Of a DNA stretch of 64,000 nucleotides, positions 13,476 to 25,050 are shown piece by piece. A program made the translations under genes and the position numbers. This DNA is from Gyromitra esculenta (taxonomy: Eukaryota > Ascomycota > Pezizomycetes > Pezizales > Discinaceae), in the NCBI GenBank assembly GCA_038503075.1, contig JBCAML010000012.1, forward strand, positions 1,302,001 through 1,366,000. The letters are read 5' to 3'. The notes below the pieces were generated by a model. That model had not been told where the DNA came from. It worked only from the letters and a program-made list of their open reading frames with translations, and ran no database searches. Every line of letters starts with the position of its first letter. Position 1 is the first letter of the stretch.

Positions 13476-14105
13476 AAATCGAAAGAAACAACGCTATGTC
13501 AGATAAACTCTTGGAAGGAACTGATAGGAGACTCCGACTATGCCGGACCCACAAGAATTCCCTCATTATCCAGAGTTGTGTATCATCATTTGATTGCCCT
13601 TGTGTAAAGCGAAACCCGGCTGTGGACTAGCCCGATACAACAAATTCCAGTCACCAACTGTACTAGATGACAGCCAGGATATAGGAAACAGTGTTGTAAA
13701 GCCCACAGGCGCGATCACCGCCAACTCCGTACACCTTCCAGGCCGGGATTTGTCTTAGTACAATATGCAAGACGCGAAAGAAACACCCACAGTTAGGAGT
13801 ATCAGAAAAACTCTCATAAGGAACTGGTCGAGGGCCCAGACTATTCCGAGTACCCCACTGTTCACCCAATACCGAGAATTGTCTATCATCATTTACTCGC
13901 CCCAGTCGGAACCAAGAAAGGGTCATGTAGGAGAACAATTACCAAACTCATAGACCAATCCTCATCACCGGCTGTATCAGAACAACACAGACGGGATATG
14001 AGAACCAGCAAACCAAAACCCACGGCGGTAGGTCGTCACTGACTGTGACAGAAGAGTACAGTCGGGATACGACCAACCGCAAGATCCAAAGCCACAGGGA
14101 GAGGG
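13476..14105. repeat. Degenerate tandem duplication (about 300-bp units)
   Basis: Matching landmarks recur about 294-320 bp apart: CGAAAGAAAC (13481 and 13775), TATCATCATTT (13579 and 13881), and a CACCNNCTGTA motif (about 13647 and 13967). Inside the second unit a shorter repeat (CACYGRCTGTRWCAGAA...CGGGATA) recurs with a period of about 73 bp near 13966 and 14039. The copies are diverged and carry no long frame, so this is an old non-coding tandem duplication. Confidence 0.55.
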
Positions 14106-14150
14106 GAGGGGAGGGAAAGGGAAGGGAAGGAGAGAAAGCAATGACAAAGG
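14092..14150. repeat. GA-rich low-complexity tract
   Basis: Purine run made of GGGA/GGAA units directly before the T-rich tract. Simple sequence with no coding content. Confidence 0.8.
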
Positions 14151-14200
14151 AAAAATTAGGCATTAGGGTTGGGTATTATAATATCGACGCCATAGACGTC

Positions 14201-14323
14201 TTAAGTTTTTTTTAGTTTTTTTTTCTTAGTTTTTAAGTTTTTTTCAAGTTTTTTTAGTTTTTTTTAGTTTTTTAGTGATTGTTTTTTGTTTTTATGTTTT
14301 TTTTTAGTTTTTTTAGTTTTTTT
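14201..14323. repeat. T-rich tract with TTTTAGTTTTT units
   Basis: Over 120 bases are almost entirely T on the + strand, broken by AG and one GTGATTG. A similar tract with three GTGATTG motifs lies at 49533-49616. Both sit roughly 600-850 bp beyond the stop codon of a minus-strand, membrane-anchored disordered-protein gene, so on the gene strand each is an A-rich tract at the 3' end. They could be transcript-end signals or poly(A) remnants of copied sequences. Confidence 0.7.
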
Positions 14324-14329
14324 GTCGCG

Positions 14330-15159
14330 ATAGGAAATGGGAGGGAAATGGGCATGGGCTGCAGGTATTCCCAACACCACGTTCCCATGCGATATATGAG
14401 GGAGCGGAGGAAGAAGACGGCCAAAATCAACTAACCTCCATGCCAGAAGTGCATCAGACAAGTAGCTCAGGAGCACCTTGAGCTTGCTTTTTCATCAGAA
14501 GATGAACCATAGCAGTGTCATCATTTGCACTCGTCAAGCTGCCCCACCCGAAGTCCACAACCCGAAAAAGCAGAAAAGCAAACGAAGAGCGCAGGAACAA
14601 AGGAAAGAAGGAAACGCAGGAAACTCACCGCTACCGAAACTTACCGTAACCGAAACCCATTTCCGCTGCTGTCCAACTCCAGCTGCCAAGTGGACCCCAT
14701 TCCCCCCGGCATGATGTATCCCCCTCGAGATCTTCGGTGATCTCGGTTTGCGGCCCCGCAACATACCATCCCTTTCTAATCACCCGAATTCCTCCTCTTT
14801 CTTAGGGAGAGTATGTGGAGACAAGAGCTCCCAACTGGCGTAAGAGGGCGGGAGGACGGGAGACACACCGCGGCCTTGTAAAATTGTTAGTAGATGGCCA
14901 TTGTAAATGTTATGTCGACCGGGAAAAATAAAGATTGTATTGAAGAAAATAATGTAGAGGAGGGAGAAGAAGGGTAGATGGAAAACATACCAACCGATGG
15001 CACCGGAGGAGCTAGATCCCAACCGATCCCTTACACGCCTTGGATCCCGAAGATGCTGATGTCAACGCCCGAGACCCGCGTCTCGGACTTCACTCAGTTG
15101 AGTGGACATCCTTGGTGGAGGAGAGGCGTCCAGGTTCCCGACTCGCATGAAGACTCTGA
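14330..15159 (-). other. Apparently spliced 3' region of the 15.2-16.5 kb gene
   Basis: Read on the minus strand, this stretch contains good splice signals after the stop codon. A donor GTATGTTTTC (about 14988) is followed by an exact CTACTAAC branch site and an ACAAG acceptor about 100 bp on, and a second GTATGT donor lies near 14766. No long frame links to the upstream gene. It may be a spliced 3' UTR, an alternative C-terminus or a separate small gene. The 50-kb gene has a similar downstream region. Confidence 0.4.
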
Positions 15160-16505
15160 TTAGTCTTCATCACGAGTTACCTCAAAGCGGAGCTCTGAGG
15201 GCGAACCAGGAGGTCTCGGCTCCTTGTAACCGACGATCCCCACTCGCGGCCAGTCGTCCCGTTTGACGAAACCAGCCGGAGAAGGAATTACAACCCGGAA
15301 CCGAGGACGCCGGCGCCTGACCAGGGTGCCAGTGTTTGGTTGATCCGGGTCGCTAATGACTGGTAGAGTAGAGGGAGTTCCTCTGCCAGCCATGTCAGGG
15401 TATCTCCGCAGGCGATATACAACCTCAACGGCGCGGTGATACTCAACCGCGTCGCTGTACGCTTCGCAAGCGGGATCGAGAACCTCCGCAGGTTCCTCGA
15501 TAGTCGGCTGGATGATGACCGATTCATCATCCATATCCGACTCGTTCGGATTCGAGAGCTGCTCTTGCGAGCTCGACTCTGTCGTAGCAACGGGCTCATT
15601 GGAGACCATCTCATCAGAGACAGTCTCGCCCAAGACCGGCGTTTCCGGGAGCGACGTCTCCAAAACCGGTTCGTTATCGACCGACTGGTCTGGAGGAAGC
15701 CACATTCGGCTGAGGGGCGAGGGATAGCAAACGCGCAATGCTTTGGGCTTGCGTCCCTTGCCCCGCTTGGGCTCCTTGGGCTTGATCCACCGTCTCTCTT
15801 TCGTCAGACCATAGATCTGACAGAGGACAGTCCAACCAAGACCCTTCCAAGAGTTGTCAGCGACTCTAGTTTGCTGACCCCTGTTTTCGGGACGAGGAGC
15901 TGGGGGAGTCCCACGAAGAGCAAGAGGGATGCTCCTGCTACTGGACTGGTTTCCCCCGAGCTCCATCATCTCTCTAACCGTCCTAATCCCAGCTCGAGAT
16001 TCAACATAAGGTTGACGTCTGGCGGTTGGAGCCGACACCAGACCTCGATTCAGGACCTTTCTCACCTTCGCGAGATTAGGACGACTCCCACGCGGCAGCC
16101 TGCTTCGCAAAGCCAACACTTCAGCCTGCCTAGCAGAGGTCACGGCTGAAATCTGGGCCCGCCGAGCTGCCGCTCGGTGTCGAGCCGCAGCCCACTGGTT
16201 CACAGTGGACTGTGACATTTCCTCCACCGGTTGTAGAGGTTCATCCCTGTTGGCCACAAGGAGAACCGCGTCATACAACCTGTATTCTTTCAGTCAGCTC
16301 TCAGTTATGGATGAAAAGGGCAAAAATCAGAGAAAACCTGCCTATCATCCAGTTCCGTGAGGTAGTCTTCGATCCAGCTGCGGACCATCGGGCTCCGAGC
16401 GATCACAAGACACACGAAAATTATCAAAAAACAAAACAAAAGAGCAAGGCAGTGTAGAGAAGTAGATATCGTTGGAAGCATTTTGAAAGCTGTGTAGATA
16501 CTCAT
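15160..16505 (-). CDS. Membrane-anchored, largely disordered protein, 2 exons (about 427 aa)
   Basis: Exon 1 (16342-16505) encodes 54 residues with one hydrophobic helix (about residues 17-37, LHCLALLFCFLIIFVCLVIA), acting as a signal peptide or, more likely, a signal anchor. Exon 2 (15160-16279) encodes an Arg/Ala-rich stretch, then a long Pro/Glu/Ser-rich disordered region and a conserved-looking tail (RRRRPRFRVVIPSP). A 62-bp intron (16280-16341) with a GCTGAC branch and ACAG acceptor joins them. The only donor that keeps the frame is AG|GCAGGT, a GC-AG intron; the GT three bases on would hit a stop. If splicing is wrong, a start at ATG 16218 gives 352 aa. A CT-rich leader precedes ATG 16505. 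Family not recognised; it resembles the 50.2-52.2 kb gene in layout, not in sequence. Confidence 0.65.
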
Positions 16506-16509
16506 TATT

Positions 16510-19500
16510 TCTCTGGGGAAAGAAAGGGAAAGGAGAAGAGGGGCAAGAAGAAACCTCTATTGTGCAGACGAATGCTTGGCGGCAACACTAGCTGCCCCAC
16601 CACACCGCACGCCATCCCAATGCGGAGCAGTCATCCAGCAATTTCACACGGCGCCGTGCACGGGTTTGCAATCACATAGTATGGATGAGATGGAGAATTG
16701 GCTGCAAGCATGTTGTAAGAAGAGCAGTAACGAAGCACATATCGGTCGTGCCGTTAGACTTGAGCTCGAAGTTCAGCTGTACGGTAACATGGCAATATGC
16801 TCGTGTTTTACCAGCTCTATCAGATCGAATCTATGTCAGTTTCACAGCAGTGGTACTCAGGATTATTATCGCTCCAGTAAATATGATTCTTATTTCGATT
16901 TCGTGAAGCCACGAATAAATGCCTTACACCAACCAACACTGGTAGCAGAGCACCCATTCACTCCCCTGCAAGCATCTCTCTAACCAGACTAATCCCATGC
17001 TAGAGCAGTATCCCACCTGCTTAAGACTCTCAGCACGAACAACGCCGCGCTATCATGCCGCAATATATGTTTCTCTATTAAGTTTGTAAGTTGCTAGCAC
17101 AACTAGCATTGTCGCTTTGGTTATGGGCAATCAAAATCGCGTTGAACAAGTTGTCACGGATATAAACATATCTTATCTATTAGCTGGCTAACTACCATTA
17201 TTGGAAGTTCTATATCGATATTACGGCCTTGTCGCGTTCCTCGGCGGGCAGTTTTGCTTCCGCCTTCCCGAAGCAGACTCCTTATAGCCAACACAGCGGA
17301 CCGGTTGAAGCCAATCTACTTCTCACCCTACGCCGTTTATTTGTTGAAGAGCCATTTTGTCGCAGTGTCTCCCGTTCGTGACCTGCATAATCAAGTAGGT
17401 CGACCGCTTACAGAGCGCTTGGTAGGGCAGCATCACACTTTGGAACAGAGGATTAGGGCTCTATTCTCATCTTCCCAGTGTCTTTTGTGTTTTCCTTCAC
17501 TTTACAATAATTTGGACTATTCGCGTGGACTATTCAACAGAAGCCTTCCAGGAAAGTAACCTGCTGCGATTTCGCGGTACTGCTTCGCGAATTTATCTCA
17601 CTCCCGACGCTACTTGATCAATATAGTACGAATATAACTGTGCCATGTTGCGTGATACACCTCTTTGATAGCCGAATCTCCCATTCCAACCCGTCTAGAG
17701 AAACGTCTCACAGACGAAGATAGCTATCCCCTTTGCAAAAATCAGTGTAACTAGATCTTTTTGAATATTTTGGCGATCAAAAATTCTATGCCAGATCATA
17801 CATTGCGAGTACGGCATTTAATGTAATGAAAGAGCGATGTTGCCTCAGGACAATGACATTGTATATGCACAGGGGCATTTCAGGCACTTGTTTCTTTTCG
17901 TGCGTGATGCTAGGAGCGAGATTCTCATCACGGACCATGATGAGGCTCAACCAGCCAGCGACGCGAGTGACAGGGATGAAATTCATTCAGATTGCATTTT
18001 TGCTTCTACTTTTCTAACTTACGCTATCCCAGCTGCACCTAATGACAGGAGGGATGCATACATTTCCGTTTTTAGGACCCTCCGAGGTCGTGGTCCGTTC
18101 GTGGCACACAAGATCCCGCTTGTCCAGTACTGGAACGGCGATACTGAAAGAAAGTGCAACCGACTTGTCCGTATTTATTGCCGCTTCTACGAGGGCCTCA
18201 TGGCTGCTATATCCGCTATCACAAGAATTGACATTCTTGCATCGCGTTTATTACTCGACAGATTGATATGCACAAGCATCTAATCACTTGCTGTTGTGAG
18301 AAATTGGCATTAAGGAACCAGTCAAGGGATGTTCATAGATGGAGGCACGATATTTCATATCTAGGAAATTAATATTCCGTACCATATGCGTCACCAACAT
18401 TCTAGCCATTCTTTCTGCTCCTAGTCCAGCAGTTTCTTATTAACGTGACACACGTACCATTAGGCCAGATGTATTTAGGTTGGTAATTGAATGCTGGGTC
18501 GTTGATTATATCTTTTTCCGCCCGTTGAATGGAGTATTGTAACGGCTGTAGACAATATCAAATCCTAAAGAAAAGCTCGTTAGCGGTAATAGTTGTCACT
18601 GTGATCGATGAAAACTATGCGCAGAAACAGGATTGAAGTTGGTGATAGAAAAGCGGTCGCTAGGCCATGGCCTATTCTTTGGAGTTATCTCTCCATTCCC
18701 GAACTTGGACCATGGGCTCAAAGGTGAGAGCGTCCACGAAGCAGGCATTTGTGCAATAATCAGTACTCTTTGTCGCCTTGAGTGCGACATGCTCTGTTCA
18801 TTGAGTGTCAATAGATAAAAGCAAACTAGAAAGCCAAACGTACGCGGGGAGCTAGCCAAGATCAAGGTACCCACCCTCTCCCTCGGAGGCGTTGAATAGA
18901 AAGAACTTTGTGAGAATCGGTGGGTTTCGATGACCGCATATTGATCGAAATGGTATTTTCCCACACGCAGTGGTGCTGTGGTTTGTCAAATATCAGCGTG
19001 CGGCTCTCAGAGGGTGAAAAATAATGGCACGGTAGGACTTACGATCCCACAAGAGCAATCATCAGGTAATGAACTCGCATTTCAACGATACATTGGTCTG
19101 ACCGATGGCACGAAGATGTGAACATGTTCAGTAGGGTTTTCCAATATGTCGCTCGCTATAATTAACGGAGAACCCACCCTGCACTGACTGGAAAAAGGGC
19201 ATGATCGCGGAGCACATCCTTCCCCTGGCTCAGCGCATGCTTAGAGGCAGTACTACAACGGCCACGTTGTCCAAAATTGAGCAGCAGTGAACACACAGTT
19301 GGACTTGATGCTGCGAGAAATAAGCTTATAAAGGTGAACATCAACTTGCGCAAGTGATTGGTCTGGCGATGGCAGTTACCGGGTTCGGTTGTCTTTATCT
19401 TACCGCTGAGATGATCGCCGATCGTGATTCTATCGGAAACTCAGTAGCGATAGATAGTTGCTTGAATGGATGGCTGCTGCTGATGATTGATAAAGTAGGA

Positions 19501-19580
19501 TCATCTGTATGATTGCGTTAACTGTTGTATTAGAAGTGCACGGAGATTTTTCATTCGCCATAGAAAACTACAGGATAAAA
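16510..19580. other. Gene-poor stretch
   Basis: The longest frames (16576-16983 and 17837-18283, both +; 135 and 148 codons) have no recognisable domain, no splice partner and no paralog in the window. A frame of this size is expected by chance in 64 kb, so neither is called a gene. Nothing else was seen. Confidence 0.5.
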
Positions 19581-19589
19581 TTAAACATC

Positions 19590-19835
19590 TTACCACTTAG
19601 CATCTACAAAATCCGACTGCCTGCATTCATACCCTGCGAGACGCACAGGATTCTCGATCACTAGAGCAGATTCGCTATTGTTAAGACACAGCCGTGTTGC
19701 ACAAGCAGTTAAGCTCATATTCTCTGTAAAGTTTGTCAGTTTTGTGAACTGTTTGATTGGGTTGAAATTTTTGCGTACCAGGGAGGTTTTCCATGTAGAG
19801 GTTTTCTGTGACAGTTTTGCATTCCATGCGCGCAA
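19590..19835 (-). CDS. Possible exon of unknown gene
   Basis: The minus frame has protein-like composition in its second half (NNSESALVIENPVRLAGYEC) and stops at a TAA that overlaps a strong donor, TG|GTAAGATG. That is the pattern of an exon running into an intron. No start exon or downstream exon could be fixed, and no domain is recognised. It could still be a chance frame. Confidence 0.25.
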   Translation of the reverse strand: MRAWNAKLSQKTSTWKTSLVRKNFNPIKQFTKLTNFTENMSLTACATRLCLNNSESALVIENPVRLAGYECRQSDFVDAKW

Positions 19836-20558
19836 CTACTTCGCACCTAACCAGCTAGGAATTAAGCAAAACTAAAGATATCATTTCCAAGGAGTGTTTC
19901 GAAACACAATTGCGGCTGCATCAGGGTTGTAATGGAGAAGTTTTTGATTAGGATGGAAGAACGGTTACCGTGAGGCTGGGTGTGGACTTTCCCTTCGCCG
20001 CCACGTTCGGAAAAGAAACCGGCAATAGAGGGGAGTTGAACCTCCAACCCGCCCAAAAAAACTCGAGCGCTTTACGCCAACCACTATTTCAGGTTGGCCG
20101 CGTGTACACGAAATCTTCACTCGTACTTTCCAGTAGGCTACTCTTTCACGCGTTATACCCCTGCCTGTTTTTTGCACAACTTATACCCCAATGTCAATGC
20201 TGATGACTCAGCTTTCGAGTACGTATCAGAGTGTCTGGTAAAACATGTATTCAGAGTCGACAAATAATAAAGTGAGATTAAAAATGCTCTCTGTATAAAC
20301 GAGCAAAGGTCACTCTAGATTTACTTTACTGTCCCCACACATCATTAATGCATGTAGTCTTGAATACACTGACGCATAGTTTCGTTGGACCAGGCAGCTC
20401 TGCTCAGTCATTTAAGTCCCATAAAGCTTGACCCGCGCCATCCCTCATCCGGGGCTCTGTTCTACGATGCGATACTTTCTTTTCGATTCACTGTGTTTTG
20501 AATGTCAATATCAGCGGCTGTAAGAGCCTCACCAGTCAGATTTGAAAATTTTTGACTG

Positions 20559-20864
20559 TCAATCATAGCCCATTACCAGAACTAGCTGCATATTTAGCAA
20601 GCCTAGATGTCGTATTACGAGGCACAAAGGGAAAAAGAGCCCTCTGCAAACAAGTTTTCGAGAAAAACAAAGAAGGAATGCCAGTATCCGGAGCTCGGTG
20701 GAGAAAAGGTGTCTACATTCATCCAGGAGGTGATCAGCATTTGGGTCTTCAGTTATCCGTTCGTCAAGTCGCCGAAGTTTTAGTACTTCAAAGCTGTCCA
20801 TGACTATGCACTCCCTCATTGCGCACGTCTTTGCTGCAAATTCACCGTACCCACGCTTTCTGAA
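20559..20864 (-). CDS. Possible internal exon of unknown gene
   Basis: On the minus strand a TTTTGCATCAG acceptor near 20866 opens a frame reading FRKRGYGEFAAKTC then MDSFEVLKLRRLDERITEDP, which looks strongly protein-like for about 60 residues. The later part becomes Leu-rich and ends at 20559. The overlapping + frame looks less convincing. No known domain; probably part of a decayed gene. Confidence 0.3.
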   Translation of the reverse strand, partial: FRKRGYGEFAAKTCAMRECIVMDSFEVLKLRRLDERITEDPNADHLLDECRHLFSTELRILAFLLCFSRKLVCRGLFFPLCLVIRHLGLLNMQLVLVMGYD

Positions 20865-21247
20865 CTGATGCAAAATCGAAACATGTTTTATTTAAGGAAA
20901 TACGAAACTATTGACCTAAACATTTGACTCTAAGAAAGCTGACAAAAGTGACGATGATTTCGAAGAAATTTCCAAGTAATACTCCCACAAACTACCAAAT
21001 TCGGAAAACCTATCGCAGCGACGATGGGAAAAGCCAAAATTACAGAGATAGTGAAAACAAAACGGGGAAGTCGGTCAAACACTGAGCGTGATCAGGCTGA
21101 GTATCTGTCCTTGAAAGCTCCCCTAGTCTTCAGAGAATTTCTCCGAGTTCATGCGTGCTCGCGGTTGGGCTTGAGCTGTGGGGATGGACCTCGGAGGTGT
21201 CCATGGCGTCGTCCAAGGTCTAGTGAGTATTAGCAGCAATAAATTTC

Positions 21248-22104
21248 TCAGGGACTTGGAACAGTAGGAGTTACATTCTCAACTCCTTCGTGTGAAACGG
21301 TGGGGATAGGCATTGACTGAGACCTCCGCATGACCCTGTTGCTTTTGAACAAACCCGCAGCCAGAAGCTCGAACGCGGCCGTAGGAAAAGCGTCCTGGAG
21401 AGATTGCTCAAGCTGAGCCATCGACTGCTGCCTGTTGTTACCTGGATACGGAAGGAAGCGGGGTCTATCAAGTCCCGCAGTGAGATCCGGATGAAATGTT
21501 CCAGAGGTGAGTTCAAGGGGTGGTGTATTCTCGTCGTCTTCCATCTCGTAATCGAAGTGCACACTTCCCTGGTGTTCATCGGAATGATAATTCTCATCTT
21601 CATCAGCCACCAGATCCGGCAACATTGTGAGATTGAAGTGCTCTGTGAACCGAGATCTATACGGACGAGGGAAGCGAGGAGAAGGTAGGGTAGAGCAGCG
21701 GGGCTGCTCACCACCTCTGCCAAAGATGGGAACGCCGTCGAGGCTGTGAATTAAGTTCTCAGCAGCCGATCTCTCTTGCAAACGCGCCTGACTAAACCAC
21801 ATTTCTCTATGCTGAGTTTCTGAAGCAGAGAGGAGATCGCGAGATCTGTCCCAGATTGGTTGCTGCTGCATGATCAGCCAGGGAGGGAGATTCTCCTTAT
21901 TATCCTCAGAGATGTCCACGGCGAAGGGATGGGTGGCCATCGGGAGATTACCGGTGAACTCTGGTTCTTCTCTGTTCTGCATCCCACTGTCAGTGGAGTG
22001 TATGAGAGGGAAAATCGGGGTAACGTTCATCATACCCGCGGGAAGCGCCTTATAAATGGATGGCGCATTGAATGGGACGAATTATGCGCGAGGATTTCAT
22101 TCAT
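21248..22104 (-). CDS. Uncharacterised KEN-box-containing protein, 2 exons (265 aa)
   Basis: Exon 1 (22036-22104) gives 23 residues and exon 2 (21248-21976) gives 242. The 59-bp intron (21977-22035) has a GTATGA donor, a CTGAC branch and a TGCAG acceptor and lies in frame; reading through it instead would start the protein at 22033 (261 aa). The spliced model is preferred because size, branch site and phase match the other introns here. The protein is acidic and mostly disordered. EDNKENLPP at 48-55 matches the KEN-box degron of APC/C substrates, echoed by DDENTPP at 170-176. The tail holds RRSQSMPIP, a possible phosphorylation site. A cell-cycle-regulated nuclear protein is one possibility, resting only on these short motifs. 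Confidence 0.65.
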
Positions 22105-22247
22105 GGATCGTATATTTTAAAAGTGCGCGAGCTAATATGCATGGTAGAATCTTTCCTCAGATGTTAACGTATCGAGTTGATACGTAATCATCTTGTTTCG
22201 ATTCCAACACAAATTATGTGAGGTAAAAGTCTTTAAGGACCATAAGC

Positions 22248-22586
22248 TCAGCCAATCTTCGCTAATATATTCGTGCCGTTCTTTAATTCACGTATGACGT
22301 ACATGTTCGCAATTTCATCGCTAACAAGGGCAGTTTCTATGAGACAATAAAGCTTTCCGGCTATCAAGTTTGTCCCAAGCGGTGCTGCAGTCGGTTGCGC
22401 TTGGGGTATTAGTATGCCTTCGTGAAACACTTGGAGACCTGTTGCAGGATGTGATTCTGCAGTTCGGCAATGTGAAAGTGGGTCTTGGAGAGATGTATAA
22501 CCAGTGTCTCGTCTAGGCCTGCGACCTGTGTAGACATCGCGCTTCGGGAAACCTACGTATTGAAGTCTTAAGATCAAGATCATCAC
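22248..22586 (-). CDS. Possible C-terminal exon of unknown gene
   Basis: A 112-codon minus frame with protein-like composition (TGRRPRRDTGYTSLQDPL, LIAGKLYCLIETALVSDEIA). It ends at 22248 and begins just inside the flank of the solo LTR at 22619. The 5' end is unclear: no upstream exon was found, and the LTR insertion may have separated it from its promoter. No domain recognised. It may be a broken gene. Confidence 0.35.
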   Translation of the reverse strand: MMILILRLQYVGFPKRDVYTGRRPRRDTGYTSLQDPLSHCRTAESHPATGLQVFHEGILIPQAQPTAAPLGTNLIAGKLYCLIETALVSDEIANMYVIRELKNGTNILAKIG

Positions 22587-22613
22587 ACATTATCACTCGA
22601 TTTAAGAAAACTA

Positions 22614-22857
22614 ACCGTTGTTGGATATATGGAATATATCTATAGGCTTCCTAGTAGTATGTCATCGCTACTAATGGGGGTTGCTCGGGCCGATCTATTC
22701 GGCGCCCAAAGAGCCCCCATAAACCTGTTTACATACTAGTATGACTCCATAGGGAGTATATATATGGGGGCTTTCCCCCATTCTTCTATTCTGTTTTCTC
22801 TTTACTACTTTACCGGTATACTGAGCATCACGAATATTCAAACTATTCAACAACCGT
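22614..22857 (+). mobile_element. Solo LTR of a retrotransposon with 5-bp target duplication
   Basis: The 234-bp LTR (22619-22852) starts TGTTGGATAT and ends ATTCAACA, so it has the 5-bp terminal inverted repeat TGTTG/CAACA. It is flanked on both sides by ACCGT (22614-22618 and 22853-22857), a 5-bp target site duplication. Inside are a TATATATA promoter-like motif near 22757 followed by a CT-rich initiator-like region, as in Ty1/copia or Ty3-type LTRs. No internal coding region is present, so the element has been reduced by LTR-LTR recombination. A related copy lies inverted at 63827. Confidence 0.85.
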
Positions 22858-22949
22858 TGTTGGAGAAGCTTCCTAATACGGGGTGCCTCCACGGATATGG
22901 CTTCGGAGTCGGATATGGTTGAGAGACAGGTACCCGAGCACACGGTAAC

Positions 22950-24600
22950 TTGGGCACCCGAAGAGCTATTTCGATAGGGGTTCTATGCCCACCTGTAGCA
23001 GGCAAGCAAGCCTAAGCAATACAAGCCATCAAGTCTTCTATTCCTCCCTGCGCGCCCCCTGTCTCGTGCCTAGACGTGAATAGTTGGCGCCAAGGTTCGT
23101 TCCTCACGCTCTCGCTTATTTGGCCATAATTGTACAATAAACAAAGAATGATGGGGGAATAGACTGGGCACGAGACAGACGCGCCCCAATATTACAAGAA
23201 CCGCTGTAGCAAAAATAGAGATCATTAATTGATCGATTCGCCCGCGTGGCTCTACTGGCCCAACAATATACAGGAAGGCACGTATACCAGTACATAATCA
23301 TTCTTTAGCCGCAAGACTACCATTCGCGTCCCCAAGGTCCTAATATGGCCCGCCTTTAGCACCCAATCTGATTTTACAACAGCCATGTGTTTCATTGCGA
23401 TGGAAGCGTTGATTTCTTCAAACATCTGAGCGTTATGGAATCCAACTGATCCTGCCACCGTGATTCTAATGCTGCAGGAACCGTTTTGTGCGTATGATAG
23501 CGCGTAGTGTAGTGTGACTGTAACAATGGATTTAATGGGAGATTAAAGCGCTAGATATTGGTCAGACCGATTTTGCGATAGAGGGATATTGCGAATTAAG
23601 AACGATTACTATCTTCCCTAGAGAGATTACGTCCACTGGCGATAGGTGTGCAGAGACTCTTTGGCCTCGTTGGCTCTCGTGTCGCTCCTTGACCCGTTAC
23701 GCCGCTACTTGGTGAGAAGGATACTCTCCTACAGGCGATATCCGCGTCTTTTTCTCGGCTTCTGCTCGGGTAAATCAAGATCTGAATAGAATAAAATGTA
23801 ATGCTGTGTTTGGTATGGAGCGAATCAATCTTGGAGTTACCGTTCACCGTAATAAATACGATGGGGGACAAACATATTCCGCACACAAGACCATCCATAC
23901 ATGGCCACCCACTAATTTCGCGATTTCGCTAATGGACCTGGTTGATATGTCAAAGAACTGCTTTTTCTATGTGTCCATATGCATGACTTGGCGGCCCGTT
24001 ACTAAATGGCCCAGAGAATATATGTAACAGATAACCAAAATAGGTAATCTGTATGTACACAGTGATGAAACTTCTTTAACCGAAAAGACCCACAAACAAA
24101 CCCAATCAAAAGAATTTCCCCTACACCGTCAATATTCGTTTACCCTCTCAATTTCTAGAATCTGTTAACAATGATGTGGGATTTGGTCGTTACCCCCAGC
24201 ATCACAACCGGTTTCACATTGGTACATGTAATTTCAATATTTCATCGCCTCATTAACATGAAATAACAAAAAATGATAAACCATTCTGTACAGGATACTA
24301 TAAAAGCATGGAGATAGGTTTGGTAACTGGCCTATCTCAAAATCCAGCTTCTAGAAATATTATATAATCTCAGACCAAGATATCGTATGGTGAAACCGCC
24401 CATGACATGTACAGAGATTGAGTTTACGTCTCGCAGTTAACCAGCACGCACCATGCAAAGAATGTAATATTTCAATCGTGAGAGAGTGAATTTTCATGGG
24501 ATCTTATGAGTTTCTCTGTATGGATTAAATAAGTTAAATTATAGCTACAAAGTAGGTTTTCGGTAGAAGGTGAACTTTCTAGGTTGTCAAAGCCTTGAAT
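22950..24600. other. No supported gene
   Basis: AT-leaning DNA with short frames only (up to 100 codons, minus, 23596-23898), without splice structure or domain. Nothing further seen. Confidence 0.55.
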
Positions 24601-24904
24601 AGCTCTAGAGAGCAAGAATGAACGACTTCGTCGTTTAGTTAAATGACTGCTTCTCTATAAATACTCTTTACTTAATGACTCTTTACTAAATGACTTCTCA
24701 CTAAATGACGTAGTCGTCTAGCCCCGAAAATATTCTTGTCCACAGAATGTGAGGAGGTGATAGGGAGATGCAATTTGTGGGGAGAAATTGCTTCCTAGGG
24801 ACCTTTTTTCTCCGTATTTTGTGTTAGAGATATCTGTGATCTATTTGAACCTAAGCCTGAAGATTGGGATTATTAGAGTCAAAGATTCAGAGTATTTATA
24901 AATC

Positions 24905-24981
24905 TTGTGGATGGCCTACTGGTACTGAGACTATGCAACACCCTAGTGGACTGGGGTTCAACCCTCTTCCAGTCCTTTTTT
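24905..24981 (+). promoter_or_regulatory. tRNA-like Pol III core (A box, B box, T-run)
   Basis: TGGCCTACTGG (24912-24922) fits the A-box consensus and GGTTCAACCCT (24955-24965) fits the B box. Their spacing of 43 bp is the tRNA spacing. A T6 run (24976-24981) provides a Pol III terminator. The acceptor arms do not pair, so this is not a working tRNA. It looks like a tRNA pseudogene or the head of a SINE carried inside the inverted-repeat element. Confidence 0.4.
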
Positions 24982-25050
24982 ATTTACCATCTATTCGCAA
25001 TTCGTCGTTTATTAACGGTGGTCGAGAACATGCCAATTTTAAACGGCTGG

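Noticed and set aside
15436..16149. 237-codon frame on the + strand
   Set aside because: Antisense shadow of the 15.2-16.5 kb gene; no start context or splice partner of its own.
16576..16983. 135-codon + frame upstream of the 16.5-kb start
   Set aside because: Lies in the promoter region of the minus-strand gene and has no independent support.
17837..18283. 148-codon + frame
   Set aside because: About the length expected once by chance in 64 kb at this composition; no domain, paralog or splice site supports it.
20015..20100. B-box-like GGTTCAACTCC on the minus strand (possible tRNA)
   Set aside because: The T-stem has a mismatch, the D-arm and A box do not fit, and a T7 run interrupts the would-be transcript.
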